From Vespa crabro (lineage: Eukaryota > Arthropoda > Insecta > Hymenoptera > Vespidae): DNA of 64,000 bases. The translations under genes were made by a program, and so were the position numbers. The number at the start of each line of letters is the position of its first letter. Within the stretch, counting starts at the first letter, position 1. Below, in pieces: positions 41,452 through 54,335 of this stretch. The stretch spans positions 2,962,069-3,026,068 of the forward strand of contig NC_060975.1 of NCBI RefSeq assembly GCF_910589235.1. Reading direction: 5' to 3'. The notes below the pieces were generated by a model. It saw only the letters and a list, made by a program, of their open reading frames with translations, did not search any database and was not told the origin of the DNA.

Positions 41452-42331
41452 CAAAGAATTCCACGAACAAGGGAATGCTCGTCGGTCGATCTGTTCTTTT
41501 TTCTTTTTTCACCCTTTTTTTTCTTTACTCGTATTTATTCGTGGAATAGAATTTTTTTTTTCGAGTTTCTCTCTCTCTCTTTCTCTCTTTCTTTCTCTTT
41601 TTCTCTCTCTGTCTCTCTCTCCTCTGGCTGGCGCGAGTCAGAAAATTGTGAAAAGCGTGCAATAGGAAAGGTGCATAGTTCTTTGTGGTCTCGTAACAAC
41701 GCCAGTGCACTAGTGCAGCATCAACAACGATGCCAACCAGCTGCTCCGTTGCTACTGGGCTTTAGAAGAATGCCCATAGACGGTCGGCTTTCCTTGCAGG
41801 CATCGTTTCAAGACGCCAAAGAGCTTTCGTAACGTTCAATTATCTCTTTTTACGGAGCTGACTATGTCGGTCGAAAAGAGGAAGAATTCCAAGAAGAAAA
41901 GAAGATAATTTAACTCGCGAGTTGTTTCAAGAGAGATGCTTAAACGTATGTATGCATGTATGCATGTATGCATGTATAATATGTATGTATATATGTAAAT
42001 GTAACACAACACTTCTAAGATCATTAACATATTTCTTCATCGATAATAAATAATAGAAAATGGAATACAAATTTTACATATTAATGTATAATAATAAATA
42101 ATACCATAAAGAAGAACGTATTAAATAAAATTTGCGATTTAATTTTCATGAAACCAATGAAATTTCAATGCGGAATGTAATACATATCATTTGATATACA
42201 TCCGATCCACTTCGATTGATCGTCCGAAGTTGATTGAAAGAGTTCCCAATCGAATAAATTTGACACCAACTGGAAGCCATAAACGTTGGAAAAAGATCGC
42301 GTGTCCGGGAACTAGTATATACCTATACCTG

Positions 42332-42377
<46 letters not shown>

Positions 42378-44798
42378 ATATATAATACTATAAATATATA
42401 TATATAATACTATATGCGTGTATATTTATATATGTATATAGTACATTAAGAAATCGAATCCGAAGTTAGTATTGGTGATCCACTTGAACGAGATCCTCCT
42501 ACGAACGTTCACACTACACCATCGAACGTTTACCTTGCTCTCGAGGGAACAAAAATTGCTTATTAACACGTTGTATGTCTCGTGCTCCACCGATGGCCCA
42601 CATCGAAAGGACTTATCGTTCTAGGCTGTTGTAAATATCTTATATAAAATTAAACGCGATCATAAAATGCTTCATAATATTATCAAGCGATACCATAATT
42701 GTCATGTGTAATGGAATTTTCATGCCGTTGCCGATCGATGGTTCAATGCAGCTTGCCTGAACGGAAAATCACCACATCAAAATATCACGGCATCCCCGAC
42801 GTGTTTTTAATTATACGTTTACGACGAAGTGACTTTAGATTTTACGATTTCTTTCTTTTTTTTTTTTTTTTGTTGTTAAATACAGTGTTCTTGAGAAATT
42901 TTTAACTTCGAAGTCTGTCATTATGTTTTCAATGGCCGACGATAATTTTGTTACGTTAAATATATTTTAATTAGAGTTATTTGAAGTATTTATGTATATC
43001 AGAGAGAAGATAAACTTTGATAAATTAATTATTTTGTTACAAAATGACCGACCAACAATTCTGTTAACCTATTTTTCAAATGAACAATTACTCAATAAAT
43101 ATCAAAAGATATATATATATATATGTACCTAGAATAATAACATATAAAAATATATTAAGAACCGAAAGAAGCCATTTTGTTTCAATATGGTCGACGATAA
43201 TTTTACCCTATCAAATAAAATTGTTCGATGAATAAAACAAAGAAAATGATAAATAAATAATTAAATAAATATAAAAATATATATATATATATATTTCAAT
43301 AGTAATGTAAATTTTTTCAACTTCCACATGTTTCTCTATAAGAAAAGTATACAGTGAAAAATGGAGATACTTCTTCAATAGAAGAAGACTGATTAAATAA
43401 ATAATAATCAACCGTTTGCAGTTCGACGCGTTGGATCAAAAGTCAACGTTATCAAGCGTTCGAACGAAGCGACAAAAAGAACACACATTACGAGCTGCAA
43501 ACTCTGCTGCAACATAAAACAGCGAGAGTGAAACACTTCATGGTACACCGACACTCGTGGTGAACAATCGAGCTAACGCGAGAAAAAGAAAAAAAAAAAA
43601 GAAGAAGAAAAGAAAGAAGAACATAAATAGAAGGAAAAGCGAAAGTGTTGCGACATTCGTCGAGAATTATACGGCCTAATGCTGTCGTGGTTTTCTTCGG
43701 CCGGCAGTCTTTTTTTAAACAGCGACGACGACATATTCGAGCGATTTTTTTCCCTTATCTTTTTTTTCTATCCCTTTCATCGTCGGATCATTCTCATTCC
43801 CACTATTCCCTTTTAAATATGACGTGGATTTTTCTAAGCCTCGACTTTACTTCTCATTGGTAAAAATATTGAATTTATATATATATATGTATATATATCT
43901 TTTTTTAATCTTTTTTTCCCCTTAAAAATGTTTAAACGTGAATATGATATGTATAGATCGAAAGAACTAGATTCTACATAAAAAAGAAAAAAAAATTATA
44001 TTTATACAAATTTGAGATATCACGAGAGCTACGAATTTTCTATTGAAAACAAATAGGACGTATACGATTACAAGTATTATATATACATAAGAGTATATAT
44101 ATATATATATATATATAAGTTGTATAAGAAATGTAAAAAAAAAAAAAATCAATAATTCCAGAGGGAGTAAACGCGTTCTATCGTTTGATGATCAAACGAT
44201 AAGAAATTCCTTGAGTTCAGGAAACACCATAGTAGATATGCGTACATATGTAAAAACGTTGGAAAGATTCAAGATAAAAGATGGCGGCAGGTATGTATAT
44301 TTGCAGCATATACTTCTCTTTGATTGGTCGAAAGAATCTTTTATGTACTATATACATATATATATATATATGAATATATGATATGTTCCTCTGAATATAC
44401 ATGTATATGTACATATACATGCATACATACATATATGTATACATACACACACACAAAGCTAGCTATGCAATGAAATAAAATAAAAGAGAAACGAAGAAAC
44501 TGTGATGTCGTCTCATCGAGTATGGCTTCTATTTAACGAGTGCATTGCAAACATTAAGAACGATGAAGAAAAATAAGATTGACTAGAGTTCGAATAAACG
44601 ATTCAATATCGTATAGAAGAATGTTGACGCATCTCAATTGTGATTTTCTCAACAAAGGTTTCTCTTATTTTTCACGGTTATCCTTGTATCATCAATTATA
44701 CGTAAGAAAACGACGACGACGCGATATATTTTTCTAACTTTTCTTATTTGTCAGCGAATCAGAAGCACGTATATACGAACGACGGTTACGTGATCCGG

Positions 44799-44835
<37 letters not shown>

Positions 44836-46849
44836 CGTAATAATAGTTTAGCTTATCTCTCAAATTTCGTCTTACAATAGTTCGAATTTCTATACCGAAA
44901 TCATATTTCTAAGAAAGGAGATTTTGATCGGTCTATGGAAAGATAAAAAATTTGAAATAATTTAATTATGGTCGTTTCTTTCAAATTTTTTGTTTTTGTT
45001 TTTGTTTTTTTTTTCCTAAATAATCTCCGATTATGTAATTTGAATTCCCGCGTATTTTTATTTCAAAAGTTTATAGTATATCACTTTCGTTAGATTAAAA
45101 CGAAATCGACGGTTGATTTCTTGACTCTGATAATCGTATACGCACACAAGCACAAACGTACCACATATACACAATCATCGGTTAGCTATCATAACGCTGT
45201 AATGTACAAACGTATATGTACATATAATGTATGTACATAGATACAACGATGACTAGTTTCGCAGGAAGTCACAGTCTATTTATTAGTTTACGACTCGACA
45301 TGCTAGAGCGTTGAGGAGATCCTATGTATATTCCGTTGAAGATACGAAGATTAAAATATTAATAAGCGTACCTATGTAGAATGTCAACGACGTGTGAAGA
45401 TGTCATCATCGGCTTCGAATGTTAAGTAGATAAAAGCTGATCAGTGCCAACCAATAAGACGATTTTATCTATCTAACCAATCAAAAGAGTTCGTAATTAA
45501 TCTATAGGATTATTCGAAAGTAAAAATCAGTACCTGTCATAAATAATAAAAAAGAAAGCGAAATAAATAAAAACAATATGGACGATATAACATTTCATTC
45601 CATTAGAATTACATAGAAAAATATCATCGATCTATGTATAATGAGGGTTAAAACTTATTAGTGTAAACCAATAAGACGGCTTTATATATCTAACCAATCA
45701 AAGAAGTTTGTAATTGATCAATAGGATTACGCGAATGTAAAATCACTAATCTTCAAAAGTATATATAAAAAAGATAAATAAAAAAGAAATGATTTAAATG
45801 AAATTGTGATGAAAAATGGATGATAAAAGTGATTAAAAAGAAGCCGATCAGCATCGACTAAATATTGAACTAAAATATTAAACGAATTCGTAACGAACTA
45901 ATAGGATTATCAGGAAGTAAAATTAAAACTCTTCGTAAAAAAAAATAAAAAAAAAAAAATAAAAAAAAAAAAATAAAAAAAATAAAAAAAAAAATAGATA
46001 TAAAAATAATTTATAAAACGTTTTCTACATCCTTAGAAACAAGAAAAGAACATTGATACACCCATAATGAAGGTTATGTTAATTTGGTTACAACTTCGTA
46101 GCCAACCAACACGAGGATGATCAATAAAAAAACTCAATACTCTTCGTAATAAAAGAATTCGATACTACTTCGTAAAAACTACCAACACAAAAAAAAAAGA
46201 AGAAAAAAAAAAGATAATTGGACATTTTCTACGCCATAAAAAAAAACCATATAACATGATAACAAAAATTATAATAATATTCCAATCGAATAAATTAAAT
46301 CACTCGTACTTTGTTATGTGTGTATACATACATACATCATACATACATACATACGTAAATACATACATACATACGTACATACATACATACATACATACAT
46401 ACATACATACATACATACGTACATACACATATATATATATATTCGTACATATATATATATATATACCTGAAATGTATGTGGTTATACACATTATAATCAA
46501 TTATAATGCACATAATAAATGCATTGAATGTATTAGGAAAAAGAAAAAAACAGAAAGGAACAAAGGAAAACAAATAAATAAAAGCAGGTAGAAACCGGAA
46601 AACGCATTATTTCCTTGTATCGTGTGTTTGACAAAAGAGACAGAAAAAAAAAAAAAAACAGCAATGCCGGTCGAGGGCGCGCACAAGGATGGCGGTAGCG
46701 GCGGTGCGCAAGGATACGAGCACGATCTCGATGAGAGCCGAATCCAACGTGGAGATGGCCGAATAGTCCCGAAAGGTGGCTGCATCTTCCGTATGCATCT
46801 GCGAAACGCCCACGCGCTGCGAGCACGCATGCGGCAACGCCAATCACCT

Positions 46850-46916
<67 letters not shown>

Positions 46917-47327
46917 TTCTCACTCTTCCACTTGGATAATCTGTCTCTCTCGTTCTTACAACGTCGCACCATTACAAATAGAAATAAAGAAGCAGTGCGG
47001 GCGCCAAAGTCGATAGGAAGGAAGAAGAGAAGGAGAGAGAAAGAGAGAGAGAGCAAATGTTGTCATAAAAAAGATGAAAGAATGTGCCCGTGTTGTGTGT
47101 ATATATATGTGCGTATAAAGAAAGAGAGAGATAGGGAATAAATATATACAGCGAAAGTTGTTAAGAGATTTAAATCCCGGCGGACGAGTTATCGAATTCT
47201 CTTTCGAAAGAAAGAGAGAGAGTGAGAGAGAGAGAGAGAGAGAGAAAAAGAGAGAGAGAGAGAGGTGAAGTTTTACCAATATTCTCTCTCTCTTTTTCTC
47301 TGTATTCGTACATAATAGAAAAAAAAA

Positions 47328-47366
<39 letters not shown>

Positions 47367-47901
47367 CTTGAAATAAAAGATCGACCTTTCTCTATCCTAT
47401 GTTTAACTGTGATTCGCAATGCACGTTTGAAGAATACGTAATAAGTCGTATTCTAGTAGCAGCGCGCGAAATTCTAATATTTCTAATGTTTACCGCGTAT
47501 AACATATGCCGGCCCTCCTCCATCCCCTTCCCTTCCTGCGAGATATGTTCAGGAGCCCAGAAGATACTATTACATTATTCCGTTTTGGTTTTGATGCATC
47601 AAGAATTATTGCGGATTACGTTTCTAATCGTATTACCGTGTATAGTATCGTTTAAATCTAATAAATATATAAGTACGTAATATAGAATGTCACGAAGATT
47701 TCATCGATTTCTTTGATATATAAATATATAAATATATAAATATATATATATATATATATAAATTAAGGCGATTTTAACAAGATTTATGATATTTATAAAT
47801 GCTAAATGTCGGTAATCAATAAATAAAAAAAAAATAAATAAATAAAAGTAAGGTTAGAATAAAAATTGTATTAGCATGTATGAGATACATACATACATTA
47901 C

Positions 47902-47933
<32 letters not shown>

Positions 47934-48367
47934 GCAGAGAAAGGAAAGGTCGAAAGATTTTAAGAAACGAGCAGGTAGAGAAAAGAAGCGAAAAAGAAAA
48001 TAAAAGTAAAAAAAGGATTAATAACGGCCGAAGGAAAATAAAAATGAACGACAAAACAATAAAGACAAGAAGAGGAAAAACAAAGGAAAGAAAGAAGGGG
48101 CAGGGGGGAGGGGAAGAGAACATCGCCAAAAAGAAAAAAAGAAAAAAAGAAAAGGAATAACCAACAAAAAAAAAAAAAGGAAAGAAAAAGACAGGAAGAG
48201 AAAGAGAAAGAGAGAGAAATATAAAGAAAAGGTTGTCTTACCTCTTCGAGGGATGTGATGGTCTGCCTGCATTGTGGCATTCGAGAAACGAAGGTCGACG
48301 TAGTGGGCGAGTTATAATCCTCCCTCGTTTCCTCGACGAACTCGCTCACCGCGATTAGGCCCGGCAT
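26044..48367 (-). CDS. Asap: Arf GTPase-activating protein ASAP (BAR-PH-ArfGAP-ANK-SH3)
   Basis: ASAP proteins stimulate GTP hydrolysis on Arf proteins at membranes and link this to curvature and actin signalling. Seventeen exons join in frame to 1026 residues: 48242-48367, 38703-38775, 33856-34001, 33101-33355, 32828-32913, 32571-32727, 32208-32472, 31797-32024, 31465-31687, 31160-31340, 30778-31053, 30514-30633, 30125-30335, 29585-29866, 29251-29417, 27842-27910 and 26044-26259. Residues 1-281 form the BAR domain (FPLDSVLKGDLRGVKGDLKR). PH is at about 302-395 (SGHLLKKSEGKMRRVWQKRR). ArfGAP starts near 435, with zinc ligands C438/C441 and C459/C462 and arginine finger R467 (SGIHRDLG). Ankyrin repeats are at about 581-672 (GETALHL twice). 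An acidic segment and four proline-rich clusters precede SH3 at 956-1026 (CRALYDCEADNEDELSF to FPISFVHMLQD). The start MPGLIAVSEFVEET matches the family N terminus. Intron 1 is 9.5 kb. Confidence 0.95.
31362..31415. repeat. (TA)n in an Asap intron
   Basis: A TA run of about 54 bases in the short intron between the ArfGAP exon (31465-31687) and the exon at 31160-31340. Confidence 0.93.
34002..38702. other. Asap intron 2, repeat-rich, no coding sequence seen
   Basis: This 4.7 kb intron carries (TA)n at about 34273-34308, 34372-34410, 36633-36659 and 37380-37422. It also has (CT)n then (GA)n at 34627-34838, and (GA)n at 35610-35650 and 37524-37565. No exon-like frame with splice sites was found. 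Confidence 0.6.
34627..34838. repeat. (CT)n ... (GA)n inverted microsatellite pair
   Basis: A CT run (about 34627-34663) and a GA run (34749-34838) flank about 85 bases of unique, less AT-rich sequence. Because CT and GA are reverse complements, the pair forms an inverted repeat that could fold as a stem with the unique part as loop. Confidence 0.85.
39717..39807. repeat. (TC)n microsatellite
   Basis: About 90 bases of uninterrupted TC in Asap intron 1, the longest perfect TC run in the window. Confidence 0.95.
44179..44201. promoter_or_regulatory. 23-base near-perfect palindrome
   Basis: TATCGTTTGAT at 44179-44189 and ATCAAACGATA at 44191-44201 are exact reverse complements around a single G. 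Eleven-base arms in unique, non-repeat sequence suggest a dimeric protein-binding site. No family is assigned. Confidence 0.55.
44800..44835. repeat. T homopolymer (36 bases)
   Basis: Thirty-six consecutive T residues. On the - strand this would be a long poly(A), but no retroposon body is recognisable beside it. Confidence 0.95.
45431..46050. repeat. Diverged tandem array, three ~190-220 bp units
   Basis: Three units begin at 45431, 45649 and about 45835. Units 1 and 2 share ACCAATAAGACG, ATCTAACCAATCAAA and TAATAGGATTA-like stretches in the same order. Unit 3 is more diverged but keeps GATCAGCATCGACTA, TTCGTAACGAACTAATAGGA and GGAAGTAAAAT. Each unit ends in an A-rich stretch. A fourth remnant may follow to about 46160. 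No protein is encoded. Confidence 0.75.
46328..46428. repeat. (CATA)n tetranucleotide repeat
   Basis: About 100 bases of CATA/TACA units with a few CGTA variants, in Asap intron 1. Confidence 0.9.
46660..46853. other. GC-rich island in Asap intron 1
   Basis: This island is clearly richer in GC and CpG than its surroundings. It is bounded by an A homopolymer on one side and (CT)n (46853-46912) on the other. Several frames on both strands are open, as expected in GC-rich DNA, and none resembles a known protein. It may be an alternative Asap promoter or first exon, or a regulatory element. Confidence 0.45.
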
Positions 48368-48651
48368 TTTTTCTTTTCTCCTCTTCTTATTGTTATTGTT
48401 ATTGTTATTGTTGATTCTTTCTCTTATATTCTATCTTTCTTAAGCCTTAACGGAGATGACATACACATGAGAACACTTTTTTTTGAACGGGACAACGGGA
48501 GAACTGTCACCGCACAACCACTACCATCAACCAACTACGACGATCGAAACGACGTTTACTAAAGCACAAGAGTACCGATAGATTTCTTCTTCGTGCCTTC
48601 TCTAGCACCGTATGTCTCGTTTCTCGCGCACACACACCCGTCACCGATATA

Positions 48652-48700
<49 letters not shown>

Positions 48701-48733
48701 ATCTCCAATAATCTCTCTCGTAGCTCGCGTTAC

Positions 48734-48765
<32 letters not shown>

Positions 48766-49116
48766 ATATATATATCTTTCTTTCACTTTACAGTCTTTCT
48801 CTCTCGCAGGCGCACCATAAATTCCAACGACGTTGGCACTGTCACCTTTTCCTTCCAATCTTTTTCTATTTCTCCTTTTTCTTCTTCTTCTTCTTCTTTT
48901 TAATTACCACCACCGTTTCCGTGATTACGGTTAGAAAACATTGACGATTACAACGACGACGAATGATGATAAACGTTCTGACGGTGTGTCGACGTTGGCG
49001 ATAGAGGAGGGACAAATCCCGCAAGAGAGAGAAAGAGAAGGATGCAAAATACGATATAATATATATGCTCGTGTATACTACTATACTCTCTATCTATATC
49101 TCTCTCTTTCTCTATC

Positions 49117-49152
<36 letters not shown>

Positions 49153-49590
49153 ATGTATTTTTGAACGTAGTGCCAAGTTTCTCTCTTTCTCTCTCTCTCT
49201 CTCTCCTTTTCTTTATTTCGTTTCCTTCTGAAGCCTTCAAGAGACTCGCCCGTAGGCTGCTCTCGGACAACAATTATCTACCCGACGACATCTTCCCGCT
49301 GTCGAACTTCCTACGACGATAAATGACGGGAGAATACATATCTCTCGTCTTTCCTTCTCCTGCCTTTCTTTCTTTTTGACAACAACAGAACGTAATCCCA
49401 ACGCGCGTATATTAGGTACGCGCGAACGCGACTGCTCTGTTCGGCAATCGTTAACGTTCTTACGGACACTTTGCCGAAGCTTCGCTTCGTACGCCACCGT
49501 GCCAATACGAGGCGCTTACGACGACGAACGAAGTTTCACTGAGGCGGCACCATCGATGATATTATTTCGTCATTGGTTTGATAGTTAAGA
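48368..49590 (-). promoter_or_regulatory. Probable Asap 5' UTR and promoter region
   Basis: Upstream of the Asap start codon the sequence becomes GC-richer and CpG-rich, especially at 48490-48640 and 49230-49560. (TC)n and (GT)n runs lie between, at 48654-48695 and 49133-49154. No TATA box was identified. CpG-rich DNA next to the first coding exon fits a broad promoter; the start site is unknown. Confidence 0.45.
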
Positions 49591-51553
49591 GTGATTATTA
49601 CATGCTTCGAGATTTATTCTATCGAGGCGACATCTGATGACAGATCGTTTTAACTAATACAAATTACCGCGGTAAAATGTTAGATAATTTGAATTGTTAT
49701 TAATCCAATGTGGAAAATGTTATTTCTTTACGAATTCGTTTGTGCTTTTTTTTATGACTTTGATATATATATATATATATTTTTTTTGGAAAAATTTGAA
49801 TGTTTATTTATAGTAATTAAATAGAAAGATGTGAAATATTCGTGTCAAGTTCAAATATTTAATTAAAGATTATTCCTTCGATTTAACAGAAACGTTTGTA
49901 TTAGAACGGATTTAATGCGACATGTAATTTTTTAAATTTATTTATTGATAAGTAAAATTACATATATCCACAAACACAATGTTCTTTCATGGGGATTGAG
50001 GGGTAGGTGTAATAATGCATTAAAACTTGTGAGCGGTGAGGAGAAATGCGTGTGAAGGGGGAAAAAGGGGGTGAGTGAGTGGGTGGATAGGGTGGGAGGA
50101 GGGGTAATTATCCTTAAACGATAATATACTCTACTAATAATTTAGGCAAAGGCGGGGGACTGATCGTGGAGATGTTTAATTTAAAAATTATAATGCTTCT
50201 ATGTAAGAGTGATATTCTAATATTATGTATTCTCATTTATCCGTTATTTTTATCGGTTTAAGGTTAGCTTGGATGGATGCGCAGATCTTAGTATATACTG
50301 TATACTAAGAACTCATAAGAAAATCATTAATTTTAACAGTTACTTTGTTTTCTTTTTTTTCTTTTTTTTCCTTTTTTTTTTTAAGTGCTTTCTCTCTTTT
50401 TTGGTTTCTTTCTTTTTTTTTTCTTTATACTATCCTTCAAAACTTAAAGACAAATATGTGTATTCCTTAGTTTTATCTCAACATTGATAAAAATAAAAAT
50501 CACAAGCAAAAACGATCCATAGGCAATAGACTTTTTGACTGTGATATATGCATTAACGTTATCTAATAATCCACTATCCTGTACAATCATCTTACGAGCC
50601 ACAGCAACGACCTTGAAGGAGCATTCATTTCAATGTTTTGGCATTTATTAAGTGTATAGTTTTGAAACTTGGTGCAATTTTTTGTTAGATAAAGATAGAG
50701 AGTTTTAGGAAAGCTAGGAGTTATTAGCAGAAAAGTAATTTCTGCTTATGTGTATATTGTTTTATACGAGTGTCACACTGCGCATTATATACTGATATAA
50801 TACAGGATCATGATTACAGATTGATACACATTGTACGAGAAAAACTGAAAAAATTGTAAAAATAAAGTCTAGCTCCATTATTATTCTCTTCCTTTAACTT
50901 CTAAATCCGAACTGCTATTTAAAGGACGTATATTTTCTTCCTTTCCCTCACATCTCACATGGCATTTAAGCTAAGTCAATTATCTTGATATATGTACTTA
51001 TCACCTCTTTACAAAAATCAATTCTTAAACTTATATAGGATAACTCGATGCAGATTCGCAGTATTATGAAATACATACCGATAACTATTATCAAATTAAT
51101 TTGCCAAACTGATATGCTCTGATTGCTAATACTGATATTTATAATTCATTTATATTACTATTTGTAACATCAACTTACAATAAAACTAACGATAGATTAA
51201 TTAAGCAATTTAATGATTTATCACTTAAATTAATCTTCGATAAAATAATATGCGAAGAACAACAACGCAACAATATAAATATATAATTAAATAAAAATCA
51301 TATTTAACAAATCTTATTTGTTAAATTTGTGTTCGTCATTATCTGCGAATATTCATCGAGTCAGGTTTATATATGCGATGTTTCAATATTTTAATGACTA
51401 CTTGCTATAGGTACACAATGTATATTAATTTTATATGTATACATGTATATGCATAGTGTGTATATACATATATATATAATCTATATATCACTCACACATC
51501 TGTCAAACGTACGCGCTTATGCGCGTGAAATCGAACACACGTTGCATACATAC

Positions 51554-51600
<47 letters not shown>

Positions 51601-53316
51601 TCTATATTATCATTAATTCACTGATGCTATTTGTAGTATTTGTAATACACTCACGTGGTAATTGTTATCGTCTTAATATATCTAAAATATTTGTAACATT
51701 CAGCAATGTATGTATGTGTATCTGTGTGTATTTTATTTGCTCACCCTTCGACCGGAGTTGCGCGAGATAAACAAAATTTATAAATAGTTAATATAGGAAG
51801 GCAGCTGCTTCTGCGAGTGCGCTTAAACGATTTCTTTTTCAGTTTTCAACAATCATCTTAGCATGCAATAAATTGTTTAAATTATTTCAAAAAACATGTG
51901 TAAAAATACAATAAAACAAACTTATAAATATATAAATATATATAATGTAATTAATGTACGTTCAAGAACAATCATCTTAAGTATTCCAGCAAAGATTATT
52001 AAGTTATATCTGATTCTTTTTTTTTTCTTTTTTTCCATATTAATCTTGCAAATTTTTCTCTCGTCTTTTAGACATCAGAGAACAGAGATCTCGATTATCC
52101 TTTGACATCTTCGATGTTAAGCTATTGTCTCGCAAATAGAAATAATTCTATTGCAAAATTAATATTTTTTTTTTTTAATCGACAACTCGATGATCTTGCT
52201 GTTAATTTATCTTAAGATGATCGATCTAATAAAAAATAATAATATCTGTGAATAATACATATAACAATCGATTGTATTATCTTTTCTTTTAAATGTTATT
52301 TGCATTTGGTTATATAAAAATAGTAAGATGACATTTAAATAATTTAGAGAAAATATATAATTGCCTTGAATGGATAAAATTTAAATACGGATCGTTCATT
52401 AAAAAAAAGAAAAAAAAAAGAAAAAAAAAAAAAAAAAAAAAAAAAAAGAAAAAAAACGTTCTTTTAATAGAGCTTTTAATAAAGTGCATTTAAAAATGGA
52501 ATTTATTAAAAAAGTTTCCCACGCGACCCTGGCTAAAGTGCGGGCTACCCCCTTTTTGACCATGTACAAATATATATAAGCATTAAACGTGTAATATATT
52601 ATCATCATATAATATAATTAATAATACCCTAAGATATTAGTTATTGTATGAACAATTCGAAAACAGAAAGGAATATTCTTGCTTTAACAGCCGTCTCTTT
52701 TTCCAAAGCCATAGTCAGAGGTATTAAAGCCACTCAAAAAACTCCGGTAAACTGTTCCTCTTATTCGATAGCATCGACGTGACGTCTTCGATGCTTAAAC
52801 TCGTTTAAAGGGAAAAATAAAAACAAGAGAAGCCCCCTCGGCGACGTCGAACGAAACTATCGAATATTTTCCGTGCAACCAACGAACAACCGACGGCCTC
52901 CCGAAAAAAGTACTCGACTTTCGTGGAATGATATAGAATAATATCTTATTTCTCGTTATCATTAAATATGTTAGCGATTCTCAATCTCTTAAGTATTACC
53001 ATTTCTTTTTTTTTCTTTTTTTTTTTTTTTTTTATAGACTAAGTAAACGTTAAGTACAGAAAGATTCACTAAAAAACCAGGCAGTGGGAATCGAACGGGG
53101 ACGAAGAAAAAAATATCACGAACTTTTTATGTGCATCGATTGATGTTCTGATATTTTGAGAGTTTCTCTGTAGCGTACATTTAACTCTTGCACAATCATA
53201 AGCGATTAACTTTAATCGAAGCTTATATCACCCAATGCGGAATTGCTACGACTTTGAGATACTGATATATATTTATTATTATTATTTATTATTATTATTT
53301 ATTATTATTATTATTA

Positions 53317-53365
<49 letters not shown>

Positions 53366-53581
53366 GTATTATTGTTATTTATTATTATTAGTATTATTCA
53401 AAAGGACTGAATCGTAGAATCTTATTATTGCCATTCTCTATCTCTAAAAATATCAGAGCGAAAAAATATAGAAGTTAAGTGCACAATTAGATACACTTTA
53501 CCAAATGCATAATTGATTACGGAAAAGATGTTGCTTTGTGGTGATTAAGATCTATTGTTGTAACAATAAATAGATATATAC

Positions 53582-53630
<49 letters not shown>

Positions 53631-54335
53631 GGATTTCTTTTCAATCGGGTACTTTTCGCAATCCTTTAAGATGAAAAGTTAATAAGTTAATAAAGTTGAA
53701 GGAACATCAAGATGATAGAACTAATGCGTTAACTCTTTTATCATGAGCAATGCTCCTTCCTGAGTTTCTCTTCAATATTAAAATGATGGCAAAACAAAAA
53801 CAATAATAAAAGCAGGAGGAACTTCCGAAGTGATGATGATAGGCATCTAATATCTGACATCCATTTCCATATGGCACATACATTTAAACCGTATCATTAT
53901 GTGGATACACTGAATCGAGTATACTTATCTAGATAGTTTCGTGGTTCGACACATTTTTATAGTGTTAATTCCCGCGTATTAAGTTTCCTTAATGATAATT
54001 TCATATAACACTATCGATGGGTCCAACATAATACATTATCATTGGATTTTCTTGTGCTATACATTATGTGAATTAACATCACTTTCTATTACGACTTATG
54101 ACAGCTATTAGTTTCAGATTAATGAGTATTTTTAGCTGTGCAAGCACAATGTAAGAAGCACATAAATAATCGGATCTTCGGAGGTTCCTCATGCTCTTTA
54201 GAATTAATTCAAAATAATAACGAAAATAATAATGACATTCGTAAACGGAAATAATAATAATAATATGGGGAAAAAAGCTATTCGAGACCAGCTTTTAAAG
54301 CGACTGATGATCGTTCAGATTTAAAAATTATTCAA
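49591..54335. other. Appl 3' UTR and Appl-Asap intergenic DNA
   Basis: No coding sequence was recognised. Repeats are fewer than elsewhere; the main ones are (TTA)n at about 53270-53399 and (TA)n near 51556-51590 and 53580-53630. The segment next to the Appl stop (about 53640-54335) is unique sequence and could be a long - strand 3' UTR. Confidence 0.55.
52770..52795. promoter_or_regulatory. Short inverted repeat with CRE-like centre
   Basis: AGCATCGA (52770-52777) and TCGATGCT (52788-52795) are exact 8-base inverted repeats. The spacer contains TGACGTC (52780-52786). The surrounding 150 bases are GC-richer than the region. This resembles a composite binding site; no function is shown. Confidence 0.4.

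Larger units (their letters stand above)
38776..48241. other. Asap intron 1 (9.5 kb)
   Basis: No nested gene was recognised. It contains (TC)n at 39432-39481 and 39717-39807, a 36-base T homopolymer at 44800-44835, a 23-base palindrome at 44179-44201, a tandem array at 45431-46050, (CATA)n at 46328-46428 and a GC-rich island at 46660-46853. Long first introns often hold enhancers or alternative first exons, but none is shown here. Confidence 0.6.

Noticed and set aside
46622..46939. 105-codon + strand frame in the GC-rich island
   Set aside because: At least four frames are open on the two strands here, as expected from GC content, and it ends in a (CT)n repeat. Kept only as an island of interest.
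53070..53110. tRNA-like T-loop GTTCGATTCCC on the - strand
   Set aside because: The flanking stem bases do not pair, and no D-arm or acceptor stem is present.
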